Notes: generated from the letters alone by a model not told the origin. Positions 12,724 through 26,990 are shown, numbered from the stretch's first letter. The stretch: 64,000 bases of DNA from Synanceia verrucosa (GCA_029721515.1 CM056562.1:14851335-14915334), one strand, 5' to 3'. Program-made: numbers and translations.

Positions 12724-12974
12724 CAATCCATCCATCCATCCATTATCTACCGCTTATCCTCATAGGGTCGTGGAGGGGCTGGAGCTATCTTAGGGTGAAA
12801 GGCAGGGTACACCCTGGACAAGTCGCCACCTCATCACAGGACACATAGAGACAGACAACCATTCACACTCACATTCACACCTACGGTCAGTTTAAATTAG
12901 CCAATTAACCTAATCTCCATGAATGTTTTTGGATGGTGGGAGGAAGCCGGAGTACCCGGAGAGAACCCAATCCA
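12724..12974 (-). mobile_element. SINE copy, minus strand, 5'-truncated
   Basis: Read on the minus strand this is the same SINE family as at 7.7 and 8.1 kb. It begins inside the GGGTTCTCTCCGGGTACTCC block, carries TTAGGTTAATTGGC, the GTCCAGGGTGTACCCTGCC block and the AAGCGGTAGATAATGG end, then a (GGAT)n tail. The tRNA-like head is missing. A short direct repeat CAATCCA occurs at both edges (12724-12730 and 12968-12974) and may be a small or decayed target-site duplication, but the GGAT tail makes that partly coincidental. Confidence 0.85.
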
Positions 12975-15900
12975 AAGACAAAAAAAAAATTCCAAACAGT
13001 TCCAGTTGACTACATGTTTTTTGCGTTTGAATTTCAACTAATGTAACAAAATTATTTCTAAAATCTTAACCAACCCTGTTTTTAAATATCCATGAGTGAC
13101 TGAAAAGAAGAGAGAAGATGATGTAAACAATTGGCTAAGTGGTTCAAAGACACAAAATTCAATTCATGACAGCTTGATAATCAAATAATTTCTCTATACT
13201 CAACATTTTTGGCTGTAAACGCCAAGATGTTACTTGTTGATCTCACAACGCAAGCTATTTTAAGCCTTTACCTGGTGCACCTCTGATGTGATGGACATGA
13301 TAAATAGTACATGTTGACAGTAAGTTGTCTTAATTAGGGCCAGTTGGTGCATGTATCCTTTCAGGAGAATATGATATATTGGTTAGGAGTCAGACCGTCG
13401 TTGGTGCCCCTCACCTTCTCTGCTCGTCTCCAGCTGCCATTTCACTGACTGTAGACCTGCTGCTGCCAGCTCTGTTGGTGTAGAGGGACGGGTCAATAAG
13501 CCAACGGCTTCCTGAACCAAACTCAATCACACAACGCTCAAACTGTGCAGCATCGGCTCATCCACACACAGACAGATATAGAGTTTGCACACATATCTGC
13601 AGCACACAAACACACATAAAAGCACTTATACACACCTGTAATTAACCTCACGGTTACACTTGAAACACACAGGTTTATCATTGATGGTGTGTGTTTATGT
13701 TTCCCAAGCGCTAACGTGACACAGTCACTCAGTTCACAGCCAGCAGCTTGGCGGCTGCCTGATTTAATTTTTAAAGGCTAAGAATAGACTTTTACGGTTT
13801 GCTCCACGCCAAAGTAAACACCAACAAGTTTTCATAACAACAACAACAACAGAGTCAGTCAGATCAGCCGGCGGCCAAGAAGAGGACAGAGCGCTGAATC
13901 ACTTTCTAGCAGCAAGCAGGGAGATTCTTAAAGACAAATAAAACATACCCATCTTCATGGTCTGTTTGTCTAACTGCTTTGCTCTCTGAAATGTAAAATG
14001 TAGCAGCAGCAGCCGACTCCCACAAAGCGACTCCTCTATAATGTGGCATGTAAATGTCTTATGTATTTAATCAGAGGGCAGCACATGTAACCGCTTGTGC
14101 TTTATTAGCCAAGCCAAATGTTTAAAGAGAGCTCCTAAGTACATTTTTTCCAAGGATTAAAAAATACTTACATAAGAGTATTTGAAAAGGAAAAGTATGC
14201 ATGTATCATAAAACAGCCAGCAATCACGAAGCCCTGTTGCAGGCCGCACGGTTAAAAACTGGGTCATGTCTTTGTCAAAGTAACTACAAGGAAGACGGAT
14301 GTGTGTGTTCAGCGAGACAACGACAGAATGGTTGCAATAATTCATCCCGTCCCTCTAGTAAATGATGGCTTTATTGGCTTGCTGTCAAGCAATGCCTTGG
14401 GAGAAGATACCGTATCAGTTGGTGCATGTATATGTGTTTGTGTGTTATGACCGGTCATGGTCAATGACAAATAGCAATCAATTGGAGGGTGTGCTGGGTA
14501 AAAGGTTCTTTCTCCTTGATAAGGTCAAAAACATAACACAAACATAAGGCAGGTGTCACAAATCACCAGGTTACAATTAACTTTCCAAAAAAAATGACTG
14601 GGTATGAAGGATGCAATGTCTCTCTGGCTGAAATAATATCAAAGACTCCCACGTGGTGAGGCATTTTAGGCCTCACCTTGAAGAATAGCCTGGACAGTGT
14701 CACCTTAGTGTGTGTGAGTGAGAGCAGAGAGCACTAATGACAGCTGATGATAGGCCGGAGAAGAGCAGCGCTATGACTGATGAAAGCTGCTGCAGCACTG
14801 AGGCACAGAGAGGTCACATCATGGCCGGGCGGATCACAACGCACAAAAGATAACATTAATGACACAGCTATTTCACAAATTAACACTTGCTTGGGCCGAC
14901 ACTAAAATAAAAGTTGCATGAGACGGAATAGGATTTTAAAATCCTTAAAAAATAGTGTTCTGGGGCTTTAAAGGCAGAGTTGGCAGCTGTGTTCTAATGT
15001 CTGACATGATTTACATCCATTGAGGTGCTACAGGTCATTTCAATAAATGCAACACCATTCAGGGTGATCCTATTCGTCCCATGAGTTGACGGGAGTGGTT
15101 GACATTAGCTGTATCCATCGGGCCCTGGTTTGATGAGCACAGACATGATGTGAACCATATGTCATGACCATGTAAGTCACATCTTATTAAATGGGACATT
15201 TTGGACTGGCACCTGAAGCAGCGCTTTCCATTAACTACCAACAGCAATAATGTAATTTCTCCTGGAAGAATGTGGTTATACCTTTTAAGCAGAGTGGCAG
15301 ACATAGAATAAATAAGACGCCAGAGTTCAAACTGTTCAGATGTCTCAGGAGAGGTCCAACACAGTAACAGCTTAATGTGTTCTTGGGTAATGTGTTCTTG
15401 TGTTCTTCTCTGTGTTTTGGCTACCTGGAGAGCACTTGGTTTTAATAGTGTGGCTTATAAAATACTTACCAAGATTCAAATTAGTTGGAACTACAAGCAG
15501 AAAATACTTAAACTCTTAAATCATGTTGTAGGACAGCTGAAACAAGGCTGTGACCGATGATGGCTGACTCCATCAACAGAGAACTTCAAAGGCCAGCCGA
15601 GTCTCTACTGTATAGCCTCAGGCAGACTACTCATCAATCTGGAGACAGCAGCACTGAGGTGGTGCTATACATCCAATAGATAGCATCATACATCAAACAA
15701 ACTCTGGAAATACTACCCTGCTCTACTGGCTGCTGCAGAGAACGCTCTGGTTTTCGCCCACACACACACACACACAGATGACACACATGTGGAATGCATA
15801 AATACACTATTTGGTGTTATTTTTTTTTTTTAAATTGTAGATTTCCATTATTAAAATCAGTACTACACAAATTCATATTACAGTGTTATACTGTAAAATA

Positions 15901-16218
15901 ATAGTTGTCAGTTGAGCCTTCTTTCCATTAAAGGATCAAAATATACAGCTGGTGCAGCTGGACTGCAAATAAAATGTGAAACATGCAATACTCCCCTCCC
16001 TTCATATGTTTTTATCCACCCATTCCACTGCCAAATAGCTGAAGAGTGTGTTAGAAGAGGGAGTAGGGAGTAGGTGCTACACCCAAAAAAATTGGCGAGA
16101 CCCATGGTGGTCATTCTCTTACTCAACTACACCTGATAAGAGCTGGTTAGACCTGATCTGTCAGAACTTATCTGTTGTTATAAAATACATGAACTTCTGA
16201 AAACTGTGGTTTTCTGTG

Positions 16219-16221
<3 letters not shown>

Positions 16222-16279
<58 letters not shown>
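16222..16279. repeat. (TG)n microsatellite
   Basis: An almost uninterrupted TG run of about 58 bases, likely to vary in length between individuals. Confidence 0.95.
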
Positions 16280-16281
<2 letters not shown>

Positions 16282-19200
16282 TGTGACATGTAAACGTGAT
16301 CAGTTATAGGTAGAGGAGAGTTGCTTGAAGGCACTGAGCTGTACACTCTAACCACACTAATCTCTGTTGAAACTCATTACTGAGTGAAATACACCCCTGC
16401 TATTACTGTCCGTACAGAGAGCACTGTGTACAGTAGGTGACAGCATACAGATACTCTGTTGATACAGTATACACAGAGAAGCAGACACATCCTGTATGTA
16501 TTATAGAGGACTCGGCACCAGCGAGCCCACACACGCAAAAGAAGCAAATGAAGCCTCCACAGTGAAATGCTGTAATTGCAGCTTAACTGTCCAACACAAA
16601 CGCAACCAATTTGGTCATTTCCTGCACATATGCAAACAAACAAAGGAAGGGGAAGATGAATGCAACAGCAACAATTAATATCCACTCCAGTCATTACAGC
16701 TACGACTTTCTTGCAATAACACTGCATTATGTCAGTCAACCAGTAAGAGCTGAAAGAACCGCAGTCAATGACATATTTAATTGCTGACAATAATTAGCAG
16801 AATTATGAGAGTAGCAATAGACTGAAGTAGCAAGAAAAGAACTGAAAGTGAGGAAGAAAGAGAGGAGGTGAGAGACCAAACAGAGGAGAAACGGGAGGGA
16901 GAAGGGCAACGTCTGAGTGTAGGAGACCCAGGAATGTTAATCCTCTTTGTATGTCTCCCAGCAATGATTAAACTTTTCTAATATCAGGCATGACAAGAAA
17001 AAACAGGTCATATATGGGTCAGTTGTGGGACAAAGAACAAGACCGGTGGTTATGGTCACAGCAACGCAGCTTCAAAAATCACACACTGCAAAGCCACAAC
17101 TTAGTCGGTGTCACTGCCTGCAGACCTCCATGTGCAGCAACACAGCAAAGCAAAGTTAGTCAGCATGCCTACATCGGTGGTAATGTGGACATGCATATTT
17201 GCACCCTAAATGAAACCATGCTACACTGAACTGTAACATGCCGTCCTGGTTATTCATTCACCACAATAGCCGGGGCCACGTGACATAGGAAATACATCAC
17301 GCCTGCTGCTACTGTGTGAAAATGGCCCCAGAAGCTGGCAGGATGAGTGGAGGAGTCACAGCGAACCACTTAGCGGCTACGCTAGGCTAATCAGAGGTGA
17401 GAGGTCAGTGCCAAACTGTGTGTGCTTAACCCCTCCGCTTCCTGGAAACTGTGCTCTCTGGAGGAGGATGAAGGAGACGACAAGCACACATTTTCCACAG
17501 CTCGGGAATCCCTCAAGCTCTGGGGACCGGACATATCCCTCTTTTTCTCTTCACTTATTCCCTCCCAGTCTCTCTTTCCCTCCTGCCCTCAACACTTTCA
17601 ATGAGCTGCATCATTACCAGCAGATTTAAACACAGGGCCGATGAAGAGCAACACAGGGAAAGTGTGGGGGCACGGGTGGGTTAAGGGGGGCATGTTTGTG
17701 TCTCTTACGCACTGGTGTCAGCAGGGAGACAGATTGGTGAAGTATTTCCTTGCCTGTCAAGAGGAAAGGCCCTCTCACAGGAGGGCTCAGACATCATAAA
17801 TCCTCTGTGATTCTTTCCATGCCCCTCTCTCCCTCTCTCTTACAGAGCCCAAGCTCTAGTTGTAGTGTCGAAAACACTGTCGAAAAATCTGATTCATAAT
17901 TTCCCCTGAGTGGCTCTCTGAATTAGTCCCTCACACGGATTAGCAGGCCTCTCTTTCACACGGCCTCTTTTCATCAGCGTCTGTGGTCACACAATCTAAA
18001 CCTGCAGTAACCTCCAAGCCTGTCAAGTAAGTGTAGCAGACACACTGGACTGTTTCCACTGATACTTCATTAAGCTCAAACCGTGCCATTTATATCTGCG
18101 TTTCTGTCATGTCTTACTATGTGAAGTATTATGTTTGAGTGCTGTTTTATGGGGCCTTTATTGTGAAATACCATAGACACCCATACACTTACTTAGGCTC
18201 TTTCACACGCTCTCACTTGGCTCTATATATATTCTTCCATCAAAGGCAGCACAGTCATTAACATTCTTACACTGAAGGGCAGTTTTATCACTCTAACCAC
18301 ACGAAGCAGCCGCTGCCTTTGAGGTGGAGTTACAGTCAGCATCGGCTCTCGTGCTAGCTGCGCGTCTATCTGTAGGATGTCCAACTACTGCTAAGCTCAT
18401 ACAAAGGATGGCAACTCTATCCAACAATAAAAGTTGAATCTGATCATTTAAAGAGGGAGAGAGCCACTGTGTATCTGCTGAGCATCTGACAGTAGGATTT
18501 TCACCTTCTCTGGACCAGTTCACCTATCTGGTAATACATGCTCTTCAGATTCTTTGCTGGATGAAGAAACCCCACAGCACCAAGCCTTCCCACAGCAGAC
18601 ATGATGTACAAGTACTGTTCATACATACAGACACATAAGGCAAAATAATCTAATTATAAAGACTTTAGCTTCAGAGATACAAGAGTGTTATTTATCCTAC
18701 ACATGACTGCCCTCTTCTGGTCTCAGTCCTTCCAAGTGAATAAAGTGTATGATTTAATGTGATTAAACGCCTAAGCATAAAAAGAGAATTTTACTGTTGT
18801 TATTACTTTCATTTACTGTATTAATCAATATTAAGTAGTTATGTAACTTTTGCATGAGGATTTCTTTTGAGTTTGCAGTGACTGGTACGTGCAAATTTAG
18901 AGGATTTTTGGTTTTTGAGAGGGAGCAAGACATGAACTTTATCAGATCAGGCCTAAAACTGCAGCACAGAGGCTCCAAAAAGCTCTCTGGCTTTTAAGCT
19001 CAAACGCTGTGCTCTGACACAACAGCTTGAATGATGTGGGCATCCTACAAATCCCACTATGCACCGCAGCCATGGCATGAAACAGAGCACTGCTCCACTC
19101 CCAACAGGAAATGCTTTGAATTTTAAAATGTTTTTTTTTTCCTCACTGCCATCAGAGGGCACAGAGCAGAACACAACTCAGCTGTAGACTAACAGCCCTT

Positions 19201-19627
19201 TAGAATATTTAAGTAAGAGGAAGTCAGTGCAGCTGCTGCATTACACAGTGCTCACTGTACCTTTCACATCTCACATGCATTTGGGGATGCTGCAGGGCTG
19301 AAGAGGCTGCTAACCTGTGTGTGAGTCACCATATAGCATATTATTTAATTTAGCACATTAAATAAAAGGTCAGATGCTATGGAAAAAGTTCTGGTCTTCT
19401 GCTTGTGGACTTATTGCCCTTTGGTTTACCCAAAACACCCCTTGTTTGACTTCCTCCCCTCTCAGGTGCCGGCAGGAGCAGAGAGGGTCCCATGTGTTCG
19501 CTCATCTGTCCCTCGACACACATTCCCTAAACAAGCACTCTCCAAAACACTGCTGGTTGCCATGGCAGTGCTACTGGCCTGAGTAAATAAGAGGGGGAAT
19601 AATGTCCTTAGATGAAGGCAGTGTTGA

Positions 19628-19629
<2 letters not shown>

Positions 19630-19659
<30 letters not shown>
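19630..19659. repeat. (TG)n microsatellite
   Basis: A TG/GT run of about 30 bases in intergenic DNA. It accounts for the Cys-Val-rich and Thr-His-rich frames on the two strands. Confidence 0.9.
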
Positions 19660-21746
19660 CATTGCCACTGTACTGCCTCCATGGGAGAGCTGCCTGGCAG
19701 AATCATTACGGTCTGTGCAAACACATACTGACGTCTCAACTTAAGTCAGTCCCGCCACACACATCTGCACACGCACACACTTTTTGCTTGTGTCCATCAC
19801 AGTTAATTGGTGTCAGTGCAATGCAGATGCTCACTATTGGTCGCTGTAGCTGAGCCACATGCTCTCATTATTGTAATTGCACATTTCCTCATGTCTGTTT
19901 ACAAAATGGCTACTTGTATCTGCCATAAACCACATCTAAGGTCTCTGTCTCTTTATATTGTTTAGTCTGACACACACATGCACACACAGGTAACACATGT
20001 TTAGTCTGGTTCATTGTTTTCCCTTTAATTTCCTCTAAATGTGATGGCACTTAAGCTAAAGGGAGCTTGAAGCGTCCATTTGCCCAAAAACAGGTTATGA
20101 GTCAGCATTGGGTAATGAGGCACACGCAGACCCATGCACATTAGCACATTGTTAGTCTGAGGCATCGACATTGAAGCATATTAGCCGTGAAATTATTATG
20201 ATGATGAAGTAGCGCAGCAGTGTGCACACACAGGCTCATGTTAACACAAACTTGTGTACGTCTATGTGAGGTACCACATTAAGAAAGATTCTAGCTAAGG
20301 CTGGACAAAATCTCCATCAAAAACATTCTTACTTTCAAGAATGTAACACACACAAAGATAGACACACACTCACTACTGAAGCAAATAAATGCCAATTAGA
20401 TGTCAATGAGAGACATGAATGGAGGAATGTAAGACCAGGTGGAAGTTTAGTCCTCACTTGTCCAAACTCCACTGTGGGCTCCATTTTTCACTCTCAGACT
20501 CGGAGAACATACTGGAACCTGCAGACTCCTGCTACCCTTCAAAACCACTGGTTGCACGTCACATAGTCCAGGAGTAAATCTCACTGGGTGGGGCCTTTTT
20601 GATGTATTCCTGTTTTAGTTGGCACTTGTGTATATATGTACATGCACATGCACTTATGTTTCTGTGCACATGTGAGTGCAGAATGGTGAGTGTGAGTGTT
20701 TGCATGGTGCACAGCATACTTGCATGTGCACTCATGGCTTTCTTATTGCATAAATAAACCAGTGATTAATGGAACTCAGCACTGCAGATGAAAATAAAAA
20801 TGTCTCCGGCCTTTTAGGGATTTAGTGAATTTGTGATGTTGCAGTATGAAAGCATTCTGCCAAATGCTAAGGTTTCAGCTGAAAAGATCTTTGATTCAGT
20901 TTGGCCTAAAGTCACAGTTTTTTGCCAACTGTCTTTAAACTTACAATAATATCATGTAATTTAAAAATGTCAGCTTCATTAAAGCACAGGAATGAAGACA
21001 AAGAACACCTTTAAAAGATTTAAGAGAGCTTTGCAGCACATGTGAGCTGCCTCTGCAGCTTTCTTTAAATGTAGGACATGAAAAGAGAAAGGAGAGAGAG
21101 GAAGTTAACTAGTTCCTTGGTTACCACTTGGTAGCTGAAAAACAACCCATAAAATACACCTCAGTGCACTTAACGGACACATAAAGCATGGCTGGAACAC
21201 CCATCGGACCAATTCACTTGCACGGCAGAACAACCCATTGCATCATCATAAAGCAATGACACCCTGCTCTATCTAAATCATATGACCCTGCCCAACCTGA
21301 ACTTCTGGCCCAGAGGGGGCCCCTGGGCAGACAATGGCCAAATCCAATTGGCCCTCCATCACATACCTAATCATCCGGGGTCCAGAGACCACATCTGGAG
21401 CTAACCTCCAGGCCTGAGGCGAGCCAGCAGAGTGCAGGCTGTCCTGGTCAACACATGGTGCAGCAGAACAGCTAAAGCACCTGGGCTCTGGATACCGGCG
21501 ACCCAAAGTCTGCAGGCGCAGGACATCTCAAACTGGGAACAATTTAATGGTCTATCTGCAGCTAATACATTTAAATATATTTTAATCCTCCCTGTCTCTG
21601 TCTGTTCATTTAGAAAGTGTTGGTGTTGTGTAGACAGGAGAATGGCAACCATGTCTTCTCTGAGCATTTGAGAAAAATTTCTTTCTGTGTGTGGTCATAT
21701 GTGGAAGCTGTATGTATACGCGTACAGTATGTATTGGCCTGAATAT

Positions 21747-21749
21747 TGT

Positions 21750-21788
<39 letters not shown>

Positions 21789-21811
21789 TGTGTGTGTGTG
21801 TGTGTGTGTGT
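21747..21811. repeat. Interrupted (TG)n microsatellite
   Basis: Two TG runs are separated by a GAG interruption near 21786. The interruption probably stabilises the array against slippage. Confidence 0.93.
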
Positions 21812-22090
21812 TTGGAAGCCCTCGGCTATAAGTGTTTATGATTATTCTGTATCTCCAGGCCTACATGAGCATTAGCAACATGAGTAAGGATTGTGTCAGT
21901 CTTAGCACCCCATAAATCTCCTCCCCACCCAGTCCCTGGCTGATGATGACACACGTCTCTGTTTCGCTAAACATCTTGTTCCAAAACGTTACTCGTTCCA
22001 AATGCCACGTCAGAGAGGAGCACATTTTCATTAGCGGAGCAGAACACACACATTGCCCTTCGCTTAGCTGTACAGTCTACCCACAGTGAG

Positions 22091-22110
22091 AACACACACA
22101 CACACACACA
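22091..22110. repeat. Short (CA)n microsatellite
   Basis: About ten CA units in intergenic DNA. Confidence 0.85.
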
Positions 22111-25100
22111 ATATAAGGAAACAAAGGATTCATAATCCAAAAATCCCTCCTTCATATAATCAACTATCTACAGAAGTTGATAAACAGTAGTCCACAGTCA
22201 GAGAGTAGTCAAGCAAATGTAGCTTTGTGTTCCATTATATAAAACACATTGAGAACAGCCTGAGAGAGGCAGATGTGTAGCAACCGGACGCACAGCTGCA
22301 GCCAAACAGAGAGCGAGCCTGTGGCATAGTGCGGTCAGCTCTCTGCTGTGTGATGGATCTCCAGCTTGCAATTAAGCAAACAGCTTGTTATCAGCAGCTA
22401 TGATGGATGTAGAGTACAGTAGCAGGAACGCAGGCCTTTTCCCCTGGACGCCTTAAATCCATACTCACCTGAGAGACACCATTGAAGCATAACCTGATAG
22501 CTGCATCATCTGACATTTTTCCCCAGGACGCTTAAGTGTGTATCCACCTGAGAGACATAAATAACTGACACCAGCGACTATTGAGCGACAGCCAAACACA
22601 AAACACACATCAGAGAGGAGTGCCTTGGCACAGATGTCAATCATATCTTGGCAGAACACACCAGACCTGCAGGAGAAAACTGTTGGAAATGATGGATATT
22701 GAATTAGTGGAATAACACACAGACAGAGTCGCATATATCACACAAAATACACACACAGTGAGGCTAGCACAGCCCTCACAGGTAATCCTATTTGACAGAC
22801 AGACGGCCTGTTTAAACACCAGTGTAATATGCCAGCTTATGTTTGGTCAGCAGGGTGTGGTACTCCACAGAAGAGATATTGTCACATTTACAGCAAGGAT
22901 TTTTTTTTTGAGTGATGGAAGAAAAAAGACTGTCATTAAAATAAATTTTGAATTTCCCTACATGGAACACATTTTGGTGTTAATTCCAGTTGGCTGTGTG
23001 TCGAACACATTTCTACATATTAAATTCCTTCAGTTTTTCCTTGTTGACTGTGATGGCTACAGCCACACAGTAGCCGCCAGGGTAAAGCAGTACACACTCA
23101 CAATGTCAGTTGGTTTACAGATTAGTTTATTGGCAGTCAGCCACACCCCAAACATTTCATTTACACATTAAGTTTGATTTAAATAGTTGTTATGTAAATT
23201 ACTTTACATTTAAATGATGATTAGGTCACACTATTAGGTGTGATGGGGGATTTAGAGTATTTGGGTTTTCTTTGTATTAGTTGTAGTTAAGTTAAGTTAA
23301 CACCTTATTTCGCTATTTGCATTTTAAGACTAGTTTTTCTTTGAGCTCTTTATATTTGAGTTTTCTTTATTTAATCTATTTGTCTACTTCTTTTGGGGTA
23401 AAATAAACCCTCATTTTCACAGTTACTCCTGTTTCCTTGTTGCCTTACTGCTTGGTCCCTCACATTGACCCACTCATTAACATGAGGGGGGGAAATGCTT
23501 TTACTTGGCCTACGTTGAGATAAATGTTCTGCCAAATAAGTTGTTATAAGCAAAAGGATTAACAGCAAAAAAATCTGCTTTTCCTGGTAATGGTCAATCC
23601 CATAATAGCACAAACAGTGACTGCTGATTCTTCATGTCTGAATGGACATGAGATAAAGAAATGTAATGTAAAGTCAACTCATTGTGCTTCTTTACTGTCA
23701 CACCTCTGTAGCAGCAATGGTGGCATTATGTTTTATGGATTGTCCGTCTGTACATACTGTATCTACCTGTAGCGACCTCACAAAACATATTTTTGGCCAT
23801 AACTCAAGAATTCATATGCTAATTACAGCAATTTCACCTAATTCTAATAGTCTGTTAGGAATAGGATAAAGAGATAGAATGATATTTTAGACAGATATGG
23901 ATGTAAATTACAGCTGGTTGATGGGTGCATGCAACTATCAGGGGGTATTCCATGTTTGCTATGACTGATTTGAAAAACACCTGATTCGGCTGAGCTGGAA
24001 GAGACCAAAATCAATATTGTTAACAACTGACCCTTTGCTAGAGGAGGAATGCATCAACACTAAGGCTCTGCTCCACAGACTTTCAAGCAATCATTTCAGG
24101 TTTTGTGGTTGAATGCTGTGCCTTTGACTCATGTAGTAGTCCAAAAAGAGTCCATTATTCATTTTTTTCCATTTTTGCCTGATACAATTAATGCAGTCAC
24201 ATCCAAGTTGAAAGCAGTAGCATCATAGATGCAGCTCATCGACACAATTTTGACTTGAAAGTGGCTGCTACCAAATTTGTTTTTTTCAGTTTGATTCATC
24301 TTTGTGTTGTTGGTTGTGTGTGTTAAATACAAGGCTTTATAAGGGTTTATTGACTTTTTTCCACTGTATTATTGTGATTTAGATTACACAAGAAGAAATG
24401 TTGAGCACAGGTCAAATCCTAACACACACTATTATCAGTGTCACACACACATATGCACACATGCACACTTGTGACTACTCAGAGACCCCTGGGTGCCTGT
24501 AAATGTTTTTGTTCATTTCCAACCACAAGACCATGAGTGCAGTCTCGTTAGCTGGAACGCTGAGTCCCTTTTGTTTAGAAGAAAGAGAATAATAGCTTGT
24601 TGGAAAGGGTTACCCTGCTTCACTTTCATGCCGGTGGTTGTCACGGATTTCTGGGGATTTAGAATAAAGCTTTGTGACGATCATGTCATTGTTGTATGAA
24701 TACACAGGGAATGGAAATTCACGGAATTTAGGTAGAGCTTGTAGTTCTACATGTTTATGAATGATGATGGAGAGATTAATGTGTAAAGTCAAAGTCAACT
24801 GTAGGCATGTCTATTTTACCATGCAAAGGCATTTAAATGTTTGTGTGCATTCATATGGGCATTTTTATAATGTGATGTTTATGGAAAAACGTCTAGCTGC
24901 AATACAGTAATTTTGCTTAAATGTACCAGAGAGATCTCGACAAGATCCCTGGGATTTTGGGAATGAGAGGTTGGGATGTGAGGAGGTAGAGAGCAACATT
25001 TAATGCATTAGGATGACCTCCACCTCCCAGTAAGAGCCTGAGAGGAGCTCAGTCATACAGAGTGTTGACCAGGGAGCTCAGTGCTACACAGAGGAGAACA

Positions 25101-25718
25101 TTAATGATCTACTGTAAGAGCAGCAGGCAGCAGAGATGAATGTAAATGCATATATACTACTGCAACATAATTAAATTCCTCTAGGCAGAGACACACACAG
25201 GCAGAGGCAGATGCACAGCAAGTCAACACGAGTGTTTAAATTCCAGGGAGACATCCGTAATGAGGACTGAGTCATTTGGATCTAATTATGGGCAACCAAG
25301 TGGAAAAGTTGAGAGTAAATCAACTCAAAGTGATTTCAGCAAAGAAAACTCAATTCCAGAGTGTAAACTCAGTTCACCATAAATTTAATTAATGTTGGTT
25401 TAAATGGAGGCACTCGGTTGATTGTGCGTCATAAAACATTGCTGAGGTTTCGGTTTCACTCCCTCTCTCGCTCACTCATTTGTCTTTGCTCTTCTGGCAA
25501 CAGAAGGAAAGAGGAGTGCTCTGCTGACATCTTGTGCCTTCTTATGTATCCTACAACAGACAAGACTGAATTAGCATGCTGAGAAAAGGTGTAAGTAGTT
25601 TTATTTTGTTTTTTTTTAAATAATCTGTATATTGCTATATTCAACCCTGGTGAATAATAATGCAAAGATGTATAATGACAATAATGATAATGAATATGCT
25701 GCAAGTTATGCTGTCTAT

Positions 25719-25818
25719 GTCAGATACCACAGCACACTGTCAGGGATCAGGTCGTGGCTGCTGGGGCAGACCAGCACAGTATTAGGCAGATGGTCATAAT
25801 GTTATGCTCGATCAGTGA
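25719..25818 (+). mobile_element. Tc1-like transposon fragment, 3' end
   Basis: The segment starts with a degraded match to the end of a fish Tc1-like transposase reading frame (CAGATACCACAGCACAC at 25721-25737). It ends in GGTCATAATGTTATGC followed by CGATCAGTG, the inverted-repeat end of a common teleost Tc1/mariner family as I recall it. Only about 100 bp remain, so the element is dead. A fragment of the 5' part of the same family lies at about 38.7 kb in opposite orientation. Confidence 0.65.
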
Positions 25819-26154
25819 AAATTAACTTGTGTTTTTCAAATCAAAAGTCACAGAAGATCACTCCATTATCTATCATACATCAGAAATAGAATACAGAAGA
25901 CACTGAAATAGATCAATGGGGGAAGTCGCTATTAGAAAGTAATATAATTATATTTAATTGTAACAAAAGTAGATAAATTCTCCTCTTCGGGCATCTAACG
26001 ATATTAAAATAAAATAATCTGAGATGAAAGTGTCATAATTTAATATATAACCTATAACATAGGGTTGCATCTAGACTTCTCTTTTTTGTTATCACATAAT
26101 CAGAGTTTTTGCACCCCAAATTTATTTCAAGTGACTATATTATCTTTTTGTTCT

Positions 26155-26237
26155 TATCTCTGCACTGTGTTTATATGTTTACCAAGTTAAGTTCATTGTT
26201 TGTGCGAACTTGGCAGTAAACTTGTTTCTGATTCTTG
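26155..26237 (+). repeat. Possible retroelement 3'-tail fragment
   Basis: The sequence resembles the recurrent teleost 3' tail in which a TTCATTGTTTGTGC-like stretch leads to AGTAAACTTG and TTTCTGATTCTTGA. That ending is frequent at LINE-type 3' ends in fish genomes. The match is from memory and short. Confidence 0.3.
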
Positions 26238-26696
26238 AAGGGGTTCCAGGCAAATACAGTGTGAGATCAGTTCATTGGTATGAGGCTGCACTGTGCTCAT
26301 CCTTCCTCTAGATGGCCATAGTTACCAAGTACAGACCAGAGAGTCAGCGAGAAGAGGTCAGTATCTGTAGCACAGCAGGATACACAACATGCTGGAGGTC
26401 AGCAAAAGTCATCACTCCCCAAAAGTCCTATTGAGGGAAGCAGCTGTCACAACTGCAGCTGTGTGCAAATGATTTTGAAAAACACTAATCAAGATATGCT
26501 TCATGTATTTGTGACAAATTTTGCCATGAAATGAGTAGAGTTTGAAGAAAGAAAGACATTAATTGACAACTCTCTAAATATTCTGCTACTCACACATCAA
26601 CCACATGACAGACTCTCATGCATATTCCAACAGGGCAGGTGTTGTTGATGTAAAAATACAGCTCCAGACATCTGAGGACGAGTATCATGTTTTTAC

Positions 26697-26990
26697 AGTG
26701 GGGCTGACGTGGAGCTGTCCGCCACCTCGCTATCAATCACGTTAAGCGTTTGAGTCGTGACAAAATGGAAACGTTAAAAGCTAACGACTTGAGAAACGAA
26801 CGAGCAGAACACTGGCAGGGTTTGCATAAATTAAGCAGCATGGTCGGCGGGACGAAATTAAGTTTAACGGGAGCCGTTCAGAAATAAAAATGCTCCATAA
26901 TTTTGCTTATGCAAGACATAAGGTGCATACATTTATTGCAATATTTGCAATAAATGTAAGAGTGGGGCTTCAAGTTTGAGTCGGCATAAC
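26697..26990. promoter_or_regulatory. Candidate conserved non-coding (regulatory) element
   Basis: This block stands out from the A/T-rich, CpG-poor surroundings. It combines about ten CpGs (for example CACGTTAAGCG, GTCGGCGGGACG, GGGAGCCG) with homeodomain-like TAATTA/AAATTAAG motifs, an octamer-like TTTGCATAAATT at 26820 and a near-perfect palindrome at 26930-26956. No open frame or splice site explains it. The regulatory role is an inference from composition; it lies about 3.5 kb upstream of the putative zmat4 first exon. Confidence 0.35.
26930..26956. repeat. 12-bp inverted repeat with two C/EBP-like half sites
   Basis: CATTTATTGCAA is followed by a 3-base spacer and its exact reverse complement TTGCAATAAATG. 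Each arm contains ATTGCAA, the half site of C/EBP and related bZIP factors. As DNA it could bind a dimer pair; as RNA it would form a 12-bp hairpin. Confidence 0.8.

Larger units (their letters stand above)
12975..25718. other. Intergenic DNA, third segment
   Basis: About 12.7 kb with no supported gene. It contains TG/CA microsatellites at 16222-16279, 19630-19659, 21747-21811 and 22091-22110. The many open frames of 60-140 codons are scattered on both strands, lack recognisable domains and are often products of dinucleotide runs. Regulatory elements for sfrp1 or zmat4 may lie here but cannot be picked out from one sequence. Confidence 0.5.
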
